Shown: positions 1 through 5,692, counted from the first letter of the stretch. The stretch: DNA of 12,194 nt from VRUE01 sp046733275 (GCA_046733275.1 JBKPOW010000101.1:1-12194); one strand, 5' to 3'. Made by a program: numbers and translations. The notes: generated by a model not told the origin, from the letters alone.

Positions 1-456
1 CTCATGGACAGCTATCAGCTGGCTGACCCCGGTGTCGTCACGGCCCTTTATGACAGCCCTCGGCCCCTCCCCGGGCGCGACATGCTCCTCCGCATCAGGT
101 TCGCCGGTCTGCGCCTCAGGGTCGGAGTGAGGATCGGCGATGTCTATGAAGAGACGAGGAATCTGGGCGGACGACAGGCAAGGGTGTTTGGCTGGAGCTA
201 TCGGACCTTGGAAGGTCATTTCGAGCAAGGCGAGATGCATTACGAACTGTGGAAGTGGCTGGACACCGGGGATGTCGAGTTCCGCCTCAGGGCGATCTCA
301 CGACCTGCGACAAGGGGCCCGTTCCTAACCCGGGCCGGTTTTAGGATCTTCGGCCGGACCCAGCAGTTGCGCTTTTATCGCCAGGTCTGTCGCCGGACCA
401 AGAGATTGACCGAGGCTCAGCTCGAGACCCATCGCACGACAGCCGGCGAGCGTTAA
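1..456 (+). CDS. DUF1990 family protein, 5' end outside window
   Basis: The function of DUF1990 proteins is unknown; they are small and presumably cytoplasmic. The family signature is readable at about residues 62-101 counted from the ATG at 4: GWSYRTLEGHFEQGE, matching the family pattern GFaYGTLpGHpErGEE, then an acidic/aromatic stretch and the strand FRLRAISRPA, matching AFSRPA. Typical members are about 165-180 residues with another 50-60 residues ahead of the part seen here. The frame stays open to base 1, so I take the gene as truncated by the window edge rather than starting at the ATG at 4. The C-terminus is basic (RFYRQVCRRTKR), as in relatives. It is followed by about 265 non-coding bases, so it is not obviously in an operon with the next gene. 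The family call is fairly secure; the start is not. Confidence 0.75.
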   Translation, partial: LMDSYQLADPGVVTALYDSPRPLPGRDMLLRIRFAGLRLRVGVRIGDVYEETRNLGGRQARVFGWSYRTLEGHFEQGEMHYELWKWLDTGDVEFRLRAISRPATRGPFLTRAGFRIFGRTQQLRFYRQVCRRTKRLTEAQLETHRTTAGER

Positions 457-566
457 TTTGCGTCTCGCCGAACCCGCCAAGCTCGGCATCTACTTCCTCC
501 TTAACGCCGACAGCCGTGCAGCTGTCGCCGCCGCCCGCCGCTCCTACCGGCATCCAGCGCTCGACC

Positions 567-592
567 GGTTACACGGTCCAACCAGCGGGTAC
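567..592 (+). promoter_or_regulatory. SigB/SigF-like promoter upstream of the two-helix membrane protein
   Basis: The sequence reads GGTTA at 567-571 and GGGTAC at 587-592, giving GTTA-N15-GGGTAC. General-stress sigma factors of Gram-positive bacteria (SigB, mycobacterial SigF) use GTTT-N12-17-GGGTAT/C. The -10 hexamer is complete; the -35 has one deviation. It lies in the 457-722 gap and would leave an untranslated leader of about 120 bases before the ATG at 723. I see no gene in the rest of that gap. Confidence 0.45.
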
Positions 593-722
593 TTCGCGAC
601 CGGAGGATTCACCGGTCTTAAGCATGGCTTGGGCCAGTTGATGACCTCCTCGTCTAATCAAACGCCCGGTGGAAGAGGAGCTCATTCCGCCCCCTTCCCT
701 GAGCACTTCCGAAGGAGAAGCA

Positions 723-1034
723 ATGGAGGCTGGATCAGCGCCCCGCATGGGCACGGAGTCCCGGACGCGGTCCCCCGATCGCGTTAGTCGGCTCAAGACC
801 GAGACCAAGCAGGCGTTCAAGACGACTGAGTTCTGGGCAATGGTCGGAGTCATCGTCGCCATTCTGGTCAGCGCCGCTGCGATCAAGGGCGGGGACACGG
901 GTGGCACCGATGAGTTCATTGCTCGCAACGCGTGGCTCTATGTCAGCATCGTCGCTGCCGCGTACATCATCAGTCGTGGGTTGGCCAAGGCGGGTTCGAG
1001 TGAGCCCTACGTCAAGGATGGGGACGACTCCTAG
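723..1034 (+). CDS. Small two-helix membrane protein, unknown function
   Basis: This is a 103-residue protein. A charged cytoplasmic-looking N-terminus (residues 1-36, rich in Arg, Ser, Thr) leads into one hydrophobic helix at about 38-55 and a second at about 70-84. The tail SRGLAKAGSSEPYVKDGDD is hydrophilic. The motif ETKQAFKTTEFW before helix 1 and YIISRGLAKAGS after helix 2 recall a small membrane-protein family that I remember as common and uncharacterised in Actinobacteria. The start is chosen at ATG 723 because AAGGAG lies five bases upstream; an in-frame start at 669 adds residues with no domain. A SigB-like promoter lies upstream at 567-592, so stress induction is possible. It stands alone, with the next small gene 92 bases away. 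No enzymatic function can be inferred. Confidence 0.75.
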   Translation: MEAGSAPRMGTESRTRSPDRVSRLKTETKQAFKTTEFWAMVGVIVAILVSAAAIKGGDTGGTDEFIARNAWLYVSIVAAAYIISRGLAKAGSSEPYVKDGDDS

Positions 1035-1126
1035 TCTGGCCGCGGTAGGCCGGCGGGGCGGTGCTTCGTTCGTAGGGGCGCCTCGCCGGTGACGAGCGTC
1101 GTTCGCACTCACTCCATCCGATTATC

Positions 1127-1234
1127 ATGTTCATCTTCTTCTCCAACAGGCTCGGCTGTGGCGGCTCGCTGCTCGTCTCGGCTGTTGTCACGGGGATCCT
1201 TCTGCTCCTCTTGGGCGTAATCGAACTGGGATGA
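1127..1234 (+). CDS. 35-residue single-pass membrane peptide
   Basis: A short frame encodes MFIFFSNRLGCGGSLLVSAV followed by a Leu-rich helix ending VIELG and TGA. About residues 12-32 form one transmembrane helix. The opening FIFFSNRLGC-GSLL matches a tiny uncharacterised protein that I remember from many actinobacterial genomes. I see no clear Shine-Dalgarno sequence ahead of the ATG. A hairpin with a T-run begins 15 bases after the stop, which supports this as a real transcribed unit. The function is unknown; a membrane-associated small protein is all that can be said. Confidence 0.6.
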   Translation: MFIFFSNRLGCGGSLLVSAVVTGILLLLLGVIELG

Positions 1235-1249
1235 GCCGAGTCGCTCTGC

Positions 1250-1271
1250 GGCACCGCAAAGCGGTGCCTTT
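1250..1271 (+). terminator. Rho-independent terminator after the 35-residue peptide gene
   Basis: The arms GGCACCGC (1250-1257) and GCGGTGCC (1261-1268) form a perfect 8-bp stem with an AAA loop, followed by TTT. It sits 15 bases after the stop codon at 1234. The T-run is short, so strength is uncertain. Confidence 0.6.
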
Positions 1272-1300
1272 ACCGCGGTCTCCCGAGGATGTGCTCTCGG

Positions 1301-1374
1301 CTGGGGCAAGAAATGGGCAAGAACCCCACAAATCCCAAGCCGATTCCAGCGGATCTCGATCTCGCGAACACCGC
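1301..1374 (+). repeat. Dispersed element copy 1 (R1)
   Basis: The stretch beginning CTGGGGCAAGAAATGGGC and ending GATCTCGATCTCGCGAACAC-CGC matches 2169-2244 along its whole length with a few substitutions and small indels. In one frame both copies read ADLDLA(N/K)TA near the 3' end, and in R1 this frame stops directly after (TGA at 1375-1377). That hints at a leftover 3' end of a coding sequence, possibly of a mobile element. It lies about 95 bases before a tRNA-like fragment. The rest of the 1235-1584 gap holds two terminators and that fragment, with no gene seen. Confidence 0.55.
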
Positions 1375-1468
1375 TTGAAACCGTGCCTACGTAGTCCAAG
1401 AGCCCGTACCGCGGATCAACTGCCGATAATTTGGCTTGAGAACAGGCGATAAGCGGTCGCGGATATCC

Positions 1469-1489
1469 GTTCAAGTCCCCCCCGCTATA
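1469..1489 (+). other. tRNA 3'-end-like fragment (candidate attachment-site scar)
   Basis: GTTCAAGTC followed by a C-run and CCGCTA looks like the T-loop, 3' T-stem and 3' acceptor strand of a tRNA gene, and it is followed at once by a strong terminator, as tRNA genes often are. The bases before it (CGGATATCCG, itself a palindrome) cannot pair to make a T-stem, and no matching 5' acceptor strand is found upstream. It is therefore not a functional tRNA. A T-loop breakpoint is what tyrosine-recombinase integration at a tRNA gene leaves. Confidence 0.4.
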
Positions 1490-1493
1490 GGAG

Positions 1494-1517
1494 AAGGCCC
1501 CGGAAATGGGCCTTTTT
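1494..1517 (+). terminator. Strong Rho-independent terminator
   Basis: AAGGCCC (1494-1500) pairs with GGGCCTT (1508-1514) around a 7-base loop, and the stem runs into five T residues (1513-1517). It follows the tRNA-like fragment at 1469-1489, with no gene between, so it probably belonged to a former tRNA gene. It also insulates the reductase-like gene downstream. Confidence 0.8.
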
Positions 1518-1584
1518 CGTGTCTAGGCGCTCGCGGAGGGGTCGCCGAGAAGGCCGTCGGCTCGACGCGGTTCACTGTGTCCTC

Positions 1585-2115
1585 GTGATCTTCTATTCCA
1601 TGAGCCTGTCGGCCGACGGCTACATCGCCGGACCCGACGGAAGCTTCGACTGGGCCGTGCCCAGCCAGGAGCTGCACCGGTTCCACAACGAACGGGTCGC
1701 CGCGATCGACGCCCAACTGCTCGGCCGGCGCCTCTACGAGACGATGCTCGTGTGGGACACCGAGGAGTTCTCCGACCCCGCGATGGCGGAGTTCGCCGAG
1801 ATCTGGCGCCCGCTCGAGAAGATCGTGTTTTCGACCACGCTGACGAGCGCCGAGGGCAGCAACCGCCTGGCAACGGGAACGCTCGAGGAGGAAATCGCCG
1901 CGCTCGGGGACCGGAGGATCGCGGTCGGCGGCGCCGGCCTTGCGGCGGAATGCATGCGGCGCGGGCTGATCGACGAGTTCGAGCTGTTCGTCATCCCGAT
2001 CGTTGTGGGTGGCGGCACGCCGTACTTCCCGCCGGACGTGCACATCGACCTCGAGTTGATCGAGACCCGCGCGTTCGGCGCGACCGTGTACTTGCACTAC
2101 CGCCGGCGCGGCTAA
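1585..2115 (+). CDS. Dihydrofolate reductase family protein (RibD C-terminal domain)
   Basis: This is a 176-residue single-domain protein of the dihydrofolate-reductase/RibD-C fold, presumably an NAD(P)H-dependent cytoplasmic reductase of unknown substrate. The N-terminus VIFYSMSLSADGYIAGPDGS is the first strand plus the family's S-x-DG-x-IAGPDGSFDW signature. Around residues 44-60 is AQLLGRRLYETM, then VFSTTLTS, and near residue 115 the nucleotide-binding-type VGGAGLAAECMRRGLIDEF, followed by PIVVGGGTPYF. Length and order fit the standalone actinobacterial members. I chose the GTG at 1585 because homologues begin at this strand; the in-frame GTG at 1519 would add an Arg-rich stretch lying partly in the terminator flank. 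No Shine-Dalgarno is evident, so a leaderless or weakly initiated message is possible. It sits between the two R repeats. Confidence 0.85.
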   Translation: MIFYSMSLSADGYIAGPDGSFDWAVPSQELHRFHNERVAAIDAQLLGRRLYETMLVWDTEEFSDPAMAEFAEIWRPLEKIVFSTTLTSAEGSNRLATGTLEEEIAALGDRRIAVGGAGLAAECMRRGLIDEFELFVIPIVVGGGTPYFPPDVHIDLELIETRAFGATVYLHYRRRG

Positions 2116-2168
2116 AGGGTCAACTAGCCGCAGCACCCGCCGGCCGCGTTGGGGTTCGAGTGCGGCGA

Positions 2169-2244
2169 CTGGGGCCGAGAAATGGGGCAACGTGCCCCAC
2201 AGATTCCAGCCGATCTCAGCCGATCTCGATCTCGCGAAAACCGC
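2169..2244 (+). repeat. Dispersed element copy 2 (R2)
   Basis: This is the second copy of the 1301-1374 element, same orientation, 868 bases downstream. It contains a clean hairpin, TGGGGCA-ACG-TGCCCCA (2183-2199), that is only partly preserved in R1. The 3' third (GCCGATCTCGATCTCGCG) is nearly identical between copies. It lies in the 2116-2265 gap between the convergent reductase and cupin genes, so the hairpin may also act as a weak terminator although no T-run follows. Confidence 0.55.
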
Positions 2245-2265
2245 GCTAGCTCACCCTACCTGGCG

Positions 2266-2667
2266 CTAGTCAGCCCACCAGTCGCGCTGGCCATCGACGT
2301 CTTCGCGCGGGGCCTCACCAAGATTGGGCGCGCCGATGACGAGGATCTCGAGGCCCTTCGGCCCAGCCTCGTAGCCTCGCCACATACCGGGCGGGACGCG
2401 CACCGCGTCCCATTCCTTGAGCTCGACGATCTCGTCGTCGAGCTTCATCCGCCCGCTGCCGCGCAGGACCACGTATACCTCCTCCTGCTTCTTGTGCGTG
2501 TGGCCGTACGGAAAGCGATAGCCGGGCGGGACGCGCTGGTAGCCCAGGCCGGACTTCTCGAGCTCGAGCGCCACGGTCGCCAGGCGGAACTCCAAGTCCG
2601 GCGCGCCATCGAACTTGGACCCGACGTCCTCCAGGTCCTCCTTGAGGTTCCTGAGAGTGAACGGCAC
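2266..2667 (-). CDS. Cupin domain protein
   Basis: This 133-residue protein has one conserved cupin barrel. The first cupin motif lies at about residues 50-71: PYGHTHKKQEEVYVVLRGSG, with His, His and Glu in the usual metal-ligand order G(x)5HxH(x)3-4E(x)6G. Motif 2 is read at about 83-99 as EWDAVRVPPGMWRGYE, where the usual ligand His after P-x-G appears to be Trp or Arg, so metal binding may be incomplete. The N-terminus FTLRNLKEDLEDVGSKF and the tail QRDWW are typical of a small uncharacterised actinobacterial cupin group. The start is a GTG at 2667, with only a weak GGA upstream. It is the only minus-strand gene in the window and converges on the reductase gene. Substrate and role are unknown; sugar or small-molecule binding is a generic possibility. 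Confidence 0.85.
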   Translation of the reverse strand: MPFTLRNLKEDLEDVGSKFDGAPDLEFRLATVALELEKSGLGYQRVPPGYRFPYGHTHKKQEEVYVVLRGSGRMKLDDEIVELKEWDAVRVPPGMWRGYEAGPKGLEILVIGAPNLGEAPREDVDGQRDWWAD

Positions 2668-2764
2668 GGCGCAAATCCTATGGCACTCCTGACTGGGGTC
2701 GCCGATCTGATGCGTCAGCGTCGCGGTGCCCAGGTCCCCTCCCCGGCGGCGCTCCGCGAGACCC

Positions 2765-2816
2765 CTGGTTCGGGCTCATAACCCGAAGGTCGCGCGTTCG
2801 AATCCCGCCCCCGCGA
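2765..2816 (+). pseudogene. Initiator tRNA-Met-like 3' fragment
   Basis: The sequence contains a perfect anticodon arm TCGGG-CTCATAA-CCCGA (2770-2786, anticodon CAT at 2777-2779) with the three consecutive G-C pairs typical of initiator tRNA. It is followed by AGGTC, a T-arm with the TTCGAAT loop (one C-C mismatch in the stem) and an acceptor 3' strand CCCCGCG. Upstream, only CCAG (2730-2733) could serve as the D-stem, which would need a D-loop of about 31 bases, and no TAGCTCAG- or GGAGCAG-type D-arm is present. I therefore read it as a tRNA remnant whose 5' half was replaced, as at an attachment site, and not as a working gene. Confidence 0.55.
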
Positions 2817-2855
2817 TAGCCGCTCGGGCGACCTGTCCAAGAGACTGGGAGGAGC

Positions 2856-3233
2856 ATGATGGGAGCGGCGCCGTGCCAAGCCGCCGCCTTTGGCGGCTAC
2901 GATCTTCGCGTGCCTGCGAAACGCAGTGACAGGCTGGTCGAGGAAGCGGGGCGGCGCCTCGCCGAGGCCGCTCCCGACGCTCGCGTGATCCTGTTTGGCT
3001 CCCGCGCACGCGGTGAGGCTCGGCCCGACAGCGACCTTGATCTCCTCGTGATTGGGCCGAACATTGAGAGCCGCAACGCCGAGTTTGTGCGTCTACGCAA
3101 TGCGCTTGGTGAACTCGGCGTGCCCATCGACCTGATCGTCTATCGCAGCACCGAGGCGGAGCGATGGCGTGACGTGCCGGGCACCTTCCTCCACGACGCA
3201 CTGAGGCAGGGACGTGTCCTCGCAGGTGGATGA
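2856..3233 (+). CDS. MNT-type nucleotidyltransferase domain protein (partner of HEPN)
   Basis: This is a minimal nucleotidyltransferase of the Pol-beta superfamily, up to 125 residues. The signature ILFGSRARGEARPDSDLDLLVI gives the GS motif and the D-x-D metal-binding pair; a later acidic residue in VPIDLIVY can complete the triad. Such proteins form two-gene systems with HEPN proteins, in which the MNT partner can AMPylate and neutralise the HEPN RNase (MntA/HepT type). The HEPN gene overlaps its 3' end by 20 bases, which supports that pairing. Start choice is open. GGAGG at 2848-2852 favours ATG 2859 or 2856. However, TACGAT at 2898-2903 followed six bases later by GTG 2910 looks like a leaderless promoter-start pair, and residues before 2910 match nothing in the family. 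It lies just after the tRNA fragment, a common place for acquired genes. Confidence 0.8.
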   Translation: MMGAAPCQAAAFGGYDLRVPAKRSDRLVEEAGRRLAEAAPDARVILFGSRARGEARPDSDLDLLVIGPNIESRNAEFVRLRNALGELGVPIDLIVYRSTEAERWRDVPGTFLHDALRQGRVLAGG

Positions 3234-3612
3234 TCTTGGCGAGGTGTCGCGAACCCTCTCCCGTAAGGCGGGTGGCGACGCCGCCGCGGCTCGCGAGTTA
3301 GCTCGCAACTCTGACATCCCTGACGAGATAGTTGGTTTTCATGCCCAACAGGCGATCGAGAAGTGGCTTAAGGCGATCATCGCCGATCGCGGAGAGTCCT
3401 TCGAGCACACGCACGATCTCCGCCGTCTTCTGGCCTTGGCTGCCCGCGGTCTCGAGGACATTCCATTCGACGTCAACTCAGTCATTCTGCTGACTCAGTA
3501 CTCGGTCCCTCTCCGTTATGAGGATCTTCTAGACCCCGAGCCACTCGACCGAAAAGCCACCATGGCCCTGGTTGATGAAGTCAGTCGCTGGGCCGCGGCA
3601 CAACTCGCCTGA
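3214..3612 (+). CDS. HEPN domain protein
   Basis: This 132-residue helical protein belongs to the HEPN fold. The core HAQQAIEKWLKAIIADRGE (about residues 43-61) followed by THDLRRLLALAARG is the standard first-helix-pair signature of the PF05168-type family. The C-terminal helix reads TQYSVPLRYEDLLDPEP, where many members have RY(P/E). I do not see the R-x4-6-H motif that marks active HEPN ribonucleases, so toxicity is doubtful and an adaptor or inactive role remains possible. The GTG at 3214 has GGCAGGG just upstream and lies inside the end of the MNT gene, indicating translational coupling; GTG 3226 is an alternative. With the upstream MNT gene it forms either a type VII-like toxin-antitoxin pair or a diverged housekeeping pair. 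Confidence 0.8.
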   Translation: MSSQVDDLGEVSRTLSRKAGGDAAAARELARNSDIPDEIVGFHAQQAIEKWLKAIIADRGESFEHTHDLRRLLALAARGLEDIPFDVNSVILLTQYSVPLRYEDLLDPEPLDRKATMALVDEVSRWAAAQLA

Positions 3613-3664
3613 GGAAGAAGTCCGTAGAGGACGACAGGAAGGACAGCGAACCCTGCGTCGCCTC

Positions 3665-3670
3665 TAAACT
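3665..3670 (+). promoter_or_regulatory. -10 element of a probable leaderless promoter
   Basis: TAAACT fits the actinobacterial TANNNT -10 pattern and lies eight bases before GTG 3679, so transcription would start at or next to the start codon. No strong -35 is seen (AGGACA at 3640-3645 is a poor match). No Shine-Dalgarno precedes the GTG, which agrees with leaderless translation. Confidence 0.4.
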
Positions 3671-3678
3671 CTCGGGTT

Positions 3679-4326
3679 GTGGCGGCGATGGCAGCGCTTC
3701 GGCTTCGGTTCGGCGGATCGTCCTGTTGGGCGCTGATCGGCGCGACGCTCGCGCTGGCGATCGCGGTGCTCATGCCGGCGAGGGCGGATGCCTTTGGCAC
3801 CTTCACCAACGGTGTGCTCACGGTTGAGGGCGGTGAGGGAAAAATCGTCCCTCGCTGCGCGAGCGACGGCGAGATCACCGTCAGCGGTGCCTTCGTCGAC
3901 AACGGCCCTGTCTACTGCCGCGACTTGAGGCGAATCGAGGCTTCTTCGTCCGTCTCCACCCTCTACGACTTTTCGCAGCTGCCTGACAACCTGGGCGGTG
4001 GCCAGGGGCCGATCGAGATCCACGCCAGCTCCACGACGAGCGATCCGACCGAATACTCCGACGACAAATTCATTGGAGCTCCGAACCACATCAACGTCTT
4101 CGACGGCGGGCTCGGCTTCGACGCCATAACCGGCGGCAACCTCAACGACAGGCTGAGTGGCGGCGCGGACAGCGACAAGATCGAAGGCGGGCGCGGAGAC
4201 GACATTCTCCGCGGCGGTTCTGCGGCGGACAAGCTGCTCGGCGGGCCGGGCCGCGACACCTTGAAGGGCGGCGGCGGGAGCGACAAGCTGATCGGCGGCC
4301 CCGGCAGGGACACCGAAAAGCAGTAG
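3679..4326 (+). CDS. Secreted protein with RTX-type calcium-binding repeats
   Basis: This 215-residue protein has a Sec-type signal peptide: a basic start (MAAMAALRLRF), a hydrophobic core (WALIGATLALAIAVLM) and an ARADA cleavage region near residue 37. Residues 40-140 form a beta-rich domain with two Cys (IVPRCASDG and VYCRDL) that may form a disulfide. From residue 141 to the end there are about eight nonapeptide-like repeats of the type GGxGxDxhx, for example GGRGDDILRG, GGPGRDTLKG and GGGGSDKLIG. These are the calcium-binding parallel beta-roll repeats of hemolysin-type (RTX) proteins. The protein is far shorter than RTX toxins and has no C-terminal type I secretion region, so it is better called a small extracellular calcium-binding protein. 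The GTG start is supported by the -10 element eight bases upstream. No partner genes are evident. Function is unknown. Confidence 0.8.
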   Translation: MAAMAALRLRFGGSSCWALIGATLALAIAVLMPARADAFGTFTNGVLTVEGGEGKIVPRCASDGEITVSGAFVDNGPVYCRDLRRIEASSSVSTLYDFSQLPDNLGGGQGPIEIHASSTTSDPTEYSDDKFIGAPNHINVFDGGLGFDAITGGNLNDRLSGGADSDKIEGGRGDDILRGGSAADKLLGGPGRDTLKGGGGSDKLIGGPGRDTEKQ

Positions 4327-4420
4327 CCGCGGATCGCAGCCGTCAGAGCACCGTGGGCTGCTTCCTGTGCTTTCCATTGCATATCTCATCCAATAAGGGG
4401 TAAATGGCCCTTCCGGGGGG

Positions 4421-4442
4421 CGGTAGCCCCGAGGGCTGCCGG
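4421..4442 (+). other. Leader-region hairpin upstream of the SRPBCC gene
   Basis: Within the 4327-4495 gap, AGCCC pairs with GGGCT, extended by GGC and GCC with a bulge, at about 4421-4442. There is no T-run, so it is not an evident terminator. A possible promoter pair, TTGCAT (4377-4382) with GTAAAT (4400-4405) at 17 bases, lies just upstream but is weak. I see nothing else in this gap. Confidence 0.25.
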
Positions 4443-4495
4443 AGAGAAGGAAGGCCAGCGTGGGTGAGCGACCAGAGGGTCGAGGAAAGGAAACA

Positions 4496-5677
4496 ATGGC
4501 TAAGGACGTCAAGGACGCCGGAGACGTGATTGGAGCTGCGCTCGGGACGATTGCCCGAGAGGTCAGCCACAGCGTCTCCCACAACGGGCACAGCAAGGTG
4601 CCTTTCCGCAACGGAAGCGACAACGGCCTCTTCGGGGCGCGGGGTATTGCGGCTGGCGCCGCCTTGGCAGGCGCCGCGCCCCTCGCCGGCAAGGCCGTCA
4701 AAAGGCTTGTGATGAAACGGGTGGCTGGGTCGAGCGCGGAGAAAGGCTCGGGCCTTGTCGGAAAGCTGACCGAAGGCGCCAAGGACACCGTCGGTAAGGG
4801 CGTCAAGGACGCCGCTAGCGAGACGGCTGAGAAGGCCGGTGGCGCCCCCGGGCTCGTCAAGGAGGCCGGGAAGAAAATGCTTCCCGGCGGCGGCGGGGAC
4901 AGCAAAAGCAAGGGGACGCCGGGCGTGGGTAAGGGCAGGCGAATGCCGGTGCAACAGGCCGTCGATATCGGCGTGCCGCTTTCGACTGCCTACAACCAGT
5001 GGACGCAGTTCGAGGAATGGCCTCAGTTCATGCACCGCCTCGATCAGGCGACGCAGGAGGACGACTGCACCGTCTCCTTCAGGACGAAGGTCTGGGGCAT
5101 GTCGAAGGAGTTCGTTGGCCAGATCGTCGAGCAGCGACCGGACGAACGAATCCAGTGGAGCGTCAAGGAGGGCGTCATTCACACGGGCGTCGTCACCTTC
5201 CACGAGCTCGCCCCCCGCCTCACCCGCGTACAGGTCACCCTCGACGTCGAGCCAGGCTCATTGATCGAGAAGGCGGCTCGCGGCATGCGCCACGTGAAGC
5301 GCGCCGTGCGTGCTGACCTGGCTCGCTTCAAGGCTTACATCGAGATGCAGGAGGTCGAGACCGGTGCCTGGCGTGGCGTGATCCACGACGGGGAGCTGGT
5401 CGAGGAGCATGACAAGAAATACGACAAAGATCGGGAGTACGCGGAGTTCGAGGACATTCACGACAGAGAGCATTCGCACTCGCCGCAGCCGCAAGAGCAG
5501 AAAAAGAAAAAACAGAGCTCCAGCTCCTCGGGAAGCCGCCGCCGAGGGTCCGGTAGCCGAAGCAAAGCGTCGGCGAGCGCGCGGAGCTCGAGTAGAAGCT
5601 CAAGCGGCCGCTCCCGGTCAACGAAAAAACGCTCGCGCTCAGGCTCATCGCGAAAACGCAGCACCTCGCGCTCATGA
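4496..5677 (+). CDS. SRPBCC-domain protein of the gas-vesicle-cluster type, with Ser/Arg-rich tail
   Basis: This is a 393-residue three-part protein. Residues 1-149 are low complexity and Gly/Ala/Lys rich, with a helical region near KAVKRLVMKRVAG. Residues 150-280 are a START/SRPBCC (polyketide-cyclase-like) ligand-binding domain: AVDIGVPLSTAYNQWTQFEE, PDERIQWSVKEG, GVVTFHELAPRLTRVQVTLD and a C-terminal helix. Then come TGAWRGVIHDGEL, an acidic-His stretch, and residues 341-393 with 26 Ser, 13 Arg and 4 Lys. From memory, the SRPBCC core with a TGAWRG(x)IxDGE tail matches an accessory protein of Streptomyces and other actinobacterial gas-vesicle clusters, where the tail is usually acidic. The role is unknown. 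The ATG at 4496 has AGGAAAGG before it; GTG 4460 (adding 12 residues, with AGAAGGAAGG upstream) is possible. It is the first gene of the tight series ending with the CsbD gene. Confidence 0.8.
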   Translation: MAKDVKDAGDVIGAALGTIAREVSHSVSHNGHSKVPFRNGSDNGLFGARGIAAGAALAGAAPLAGKAVKRLVMKRVAGSSAEKGSGLVGKLTEGAKDTVGKGVKDAASETAEKAGGAPGLVKEAGKKMLPGGGGDSKSKGTPGVGKGRRMPVQQAVDIGVPLSTAYNQWTQFEEWPQFMHRLDQATQEDDCTVSFRTKVWGMSKEFVGQIVEQRPDERIQWSVKEGVIHTGVVTFHELAPRLTRVQVTLDVEPGSLIEKAARGMRHVKRAVRADLARFKAYIEMQEVETGAWRGVIHDGELVEEHDKKYDKDREYAEFEDIHDREHSHSPQPQEQKKKKQSSSSSGSRRRGSGSRSKASASARSSSRSSSGRSRSTKKRSRSGSSRKRSTSRS

Positions 5678-5692
5678 GGCGAGGGGAATGAG

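Noticed and set aside
458..787. A plus-strand frame from a TTG between the DUF1990 gene and the two-helix protein
   Set aside because: It has no ribosome site or motif, it overlaps the candidate promoter and the start of a better-supported gene.
1471..2190. A 239-residue minus-strand frame over the reductase gene
   Set aside because: The plus-strand frame has clear family motifs. The minus frame shows none and runs through the terminator at 1494-1517.
2730..2816. A complete functional tRNA-Met gene
   Set aside because: The only possible D-stem needs a D-loop of about 31 bases, the T-stem has a C-C mismatch, and the acceptor 5' strand pairs imperfectly and with wrong spacing.
3679..4326. An RTX toxin
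   Set aside because: It is only 215 residues, has a Sec-type signal peptide, no toxin domain and no adjacent type I secretion or acyltransferase genes.
3664..4911. A 415-residue open frame on the minus strand
   Set aside because: It is antisense to the RTX-repeat and SRPBCC genes, its composition is low-complexity Ser/Pro/Leu, and no domain is readable; it is a shadow of high-GC codons.
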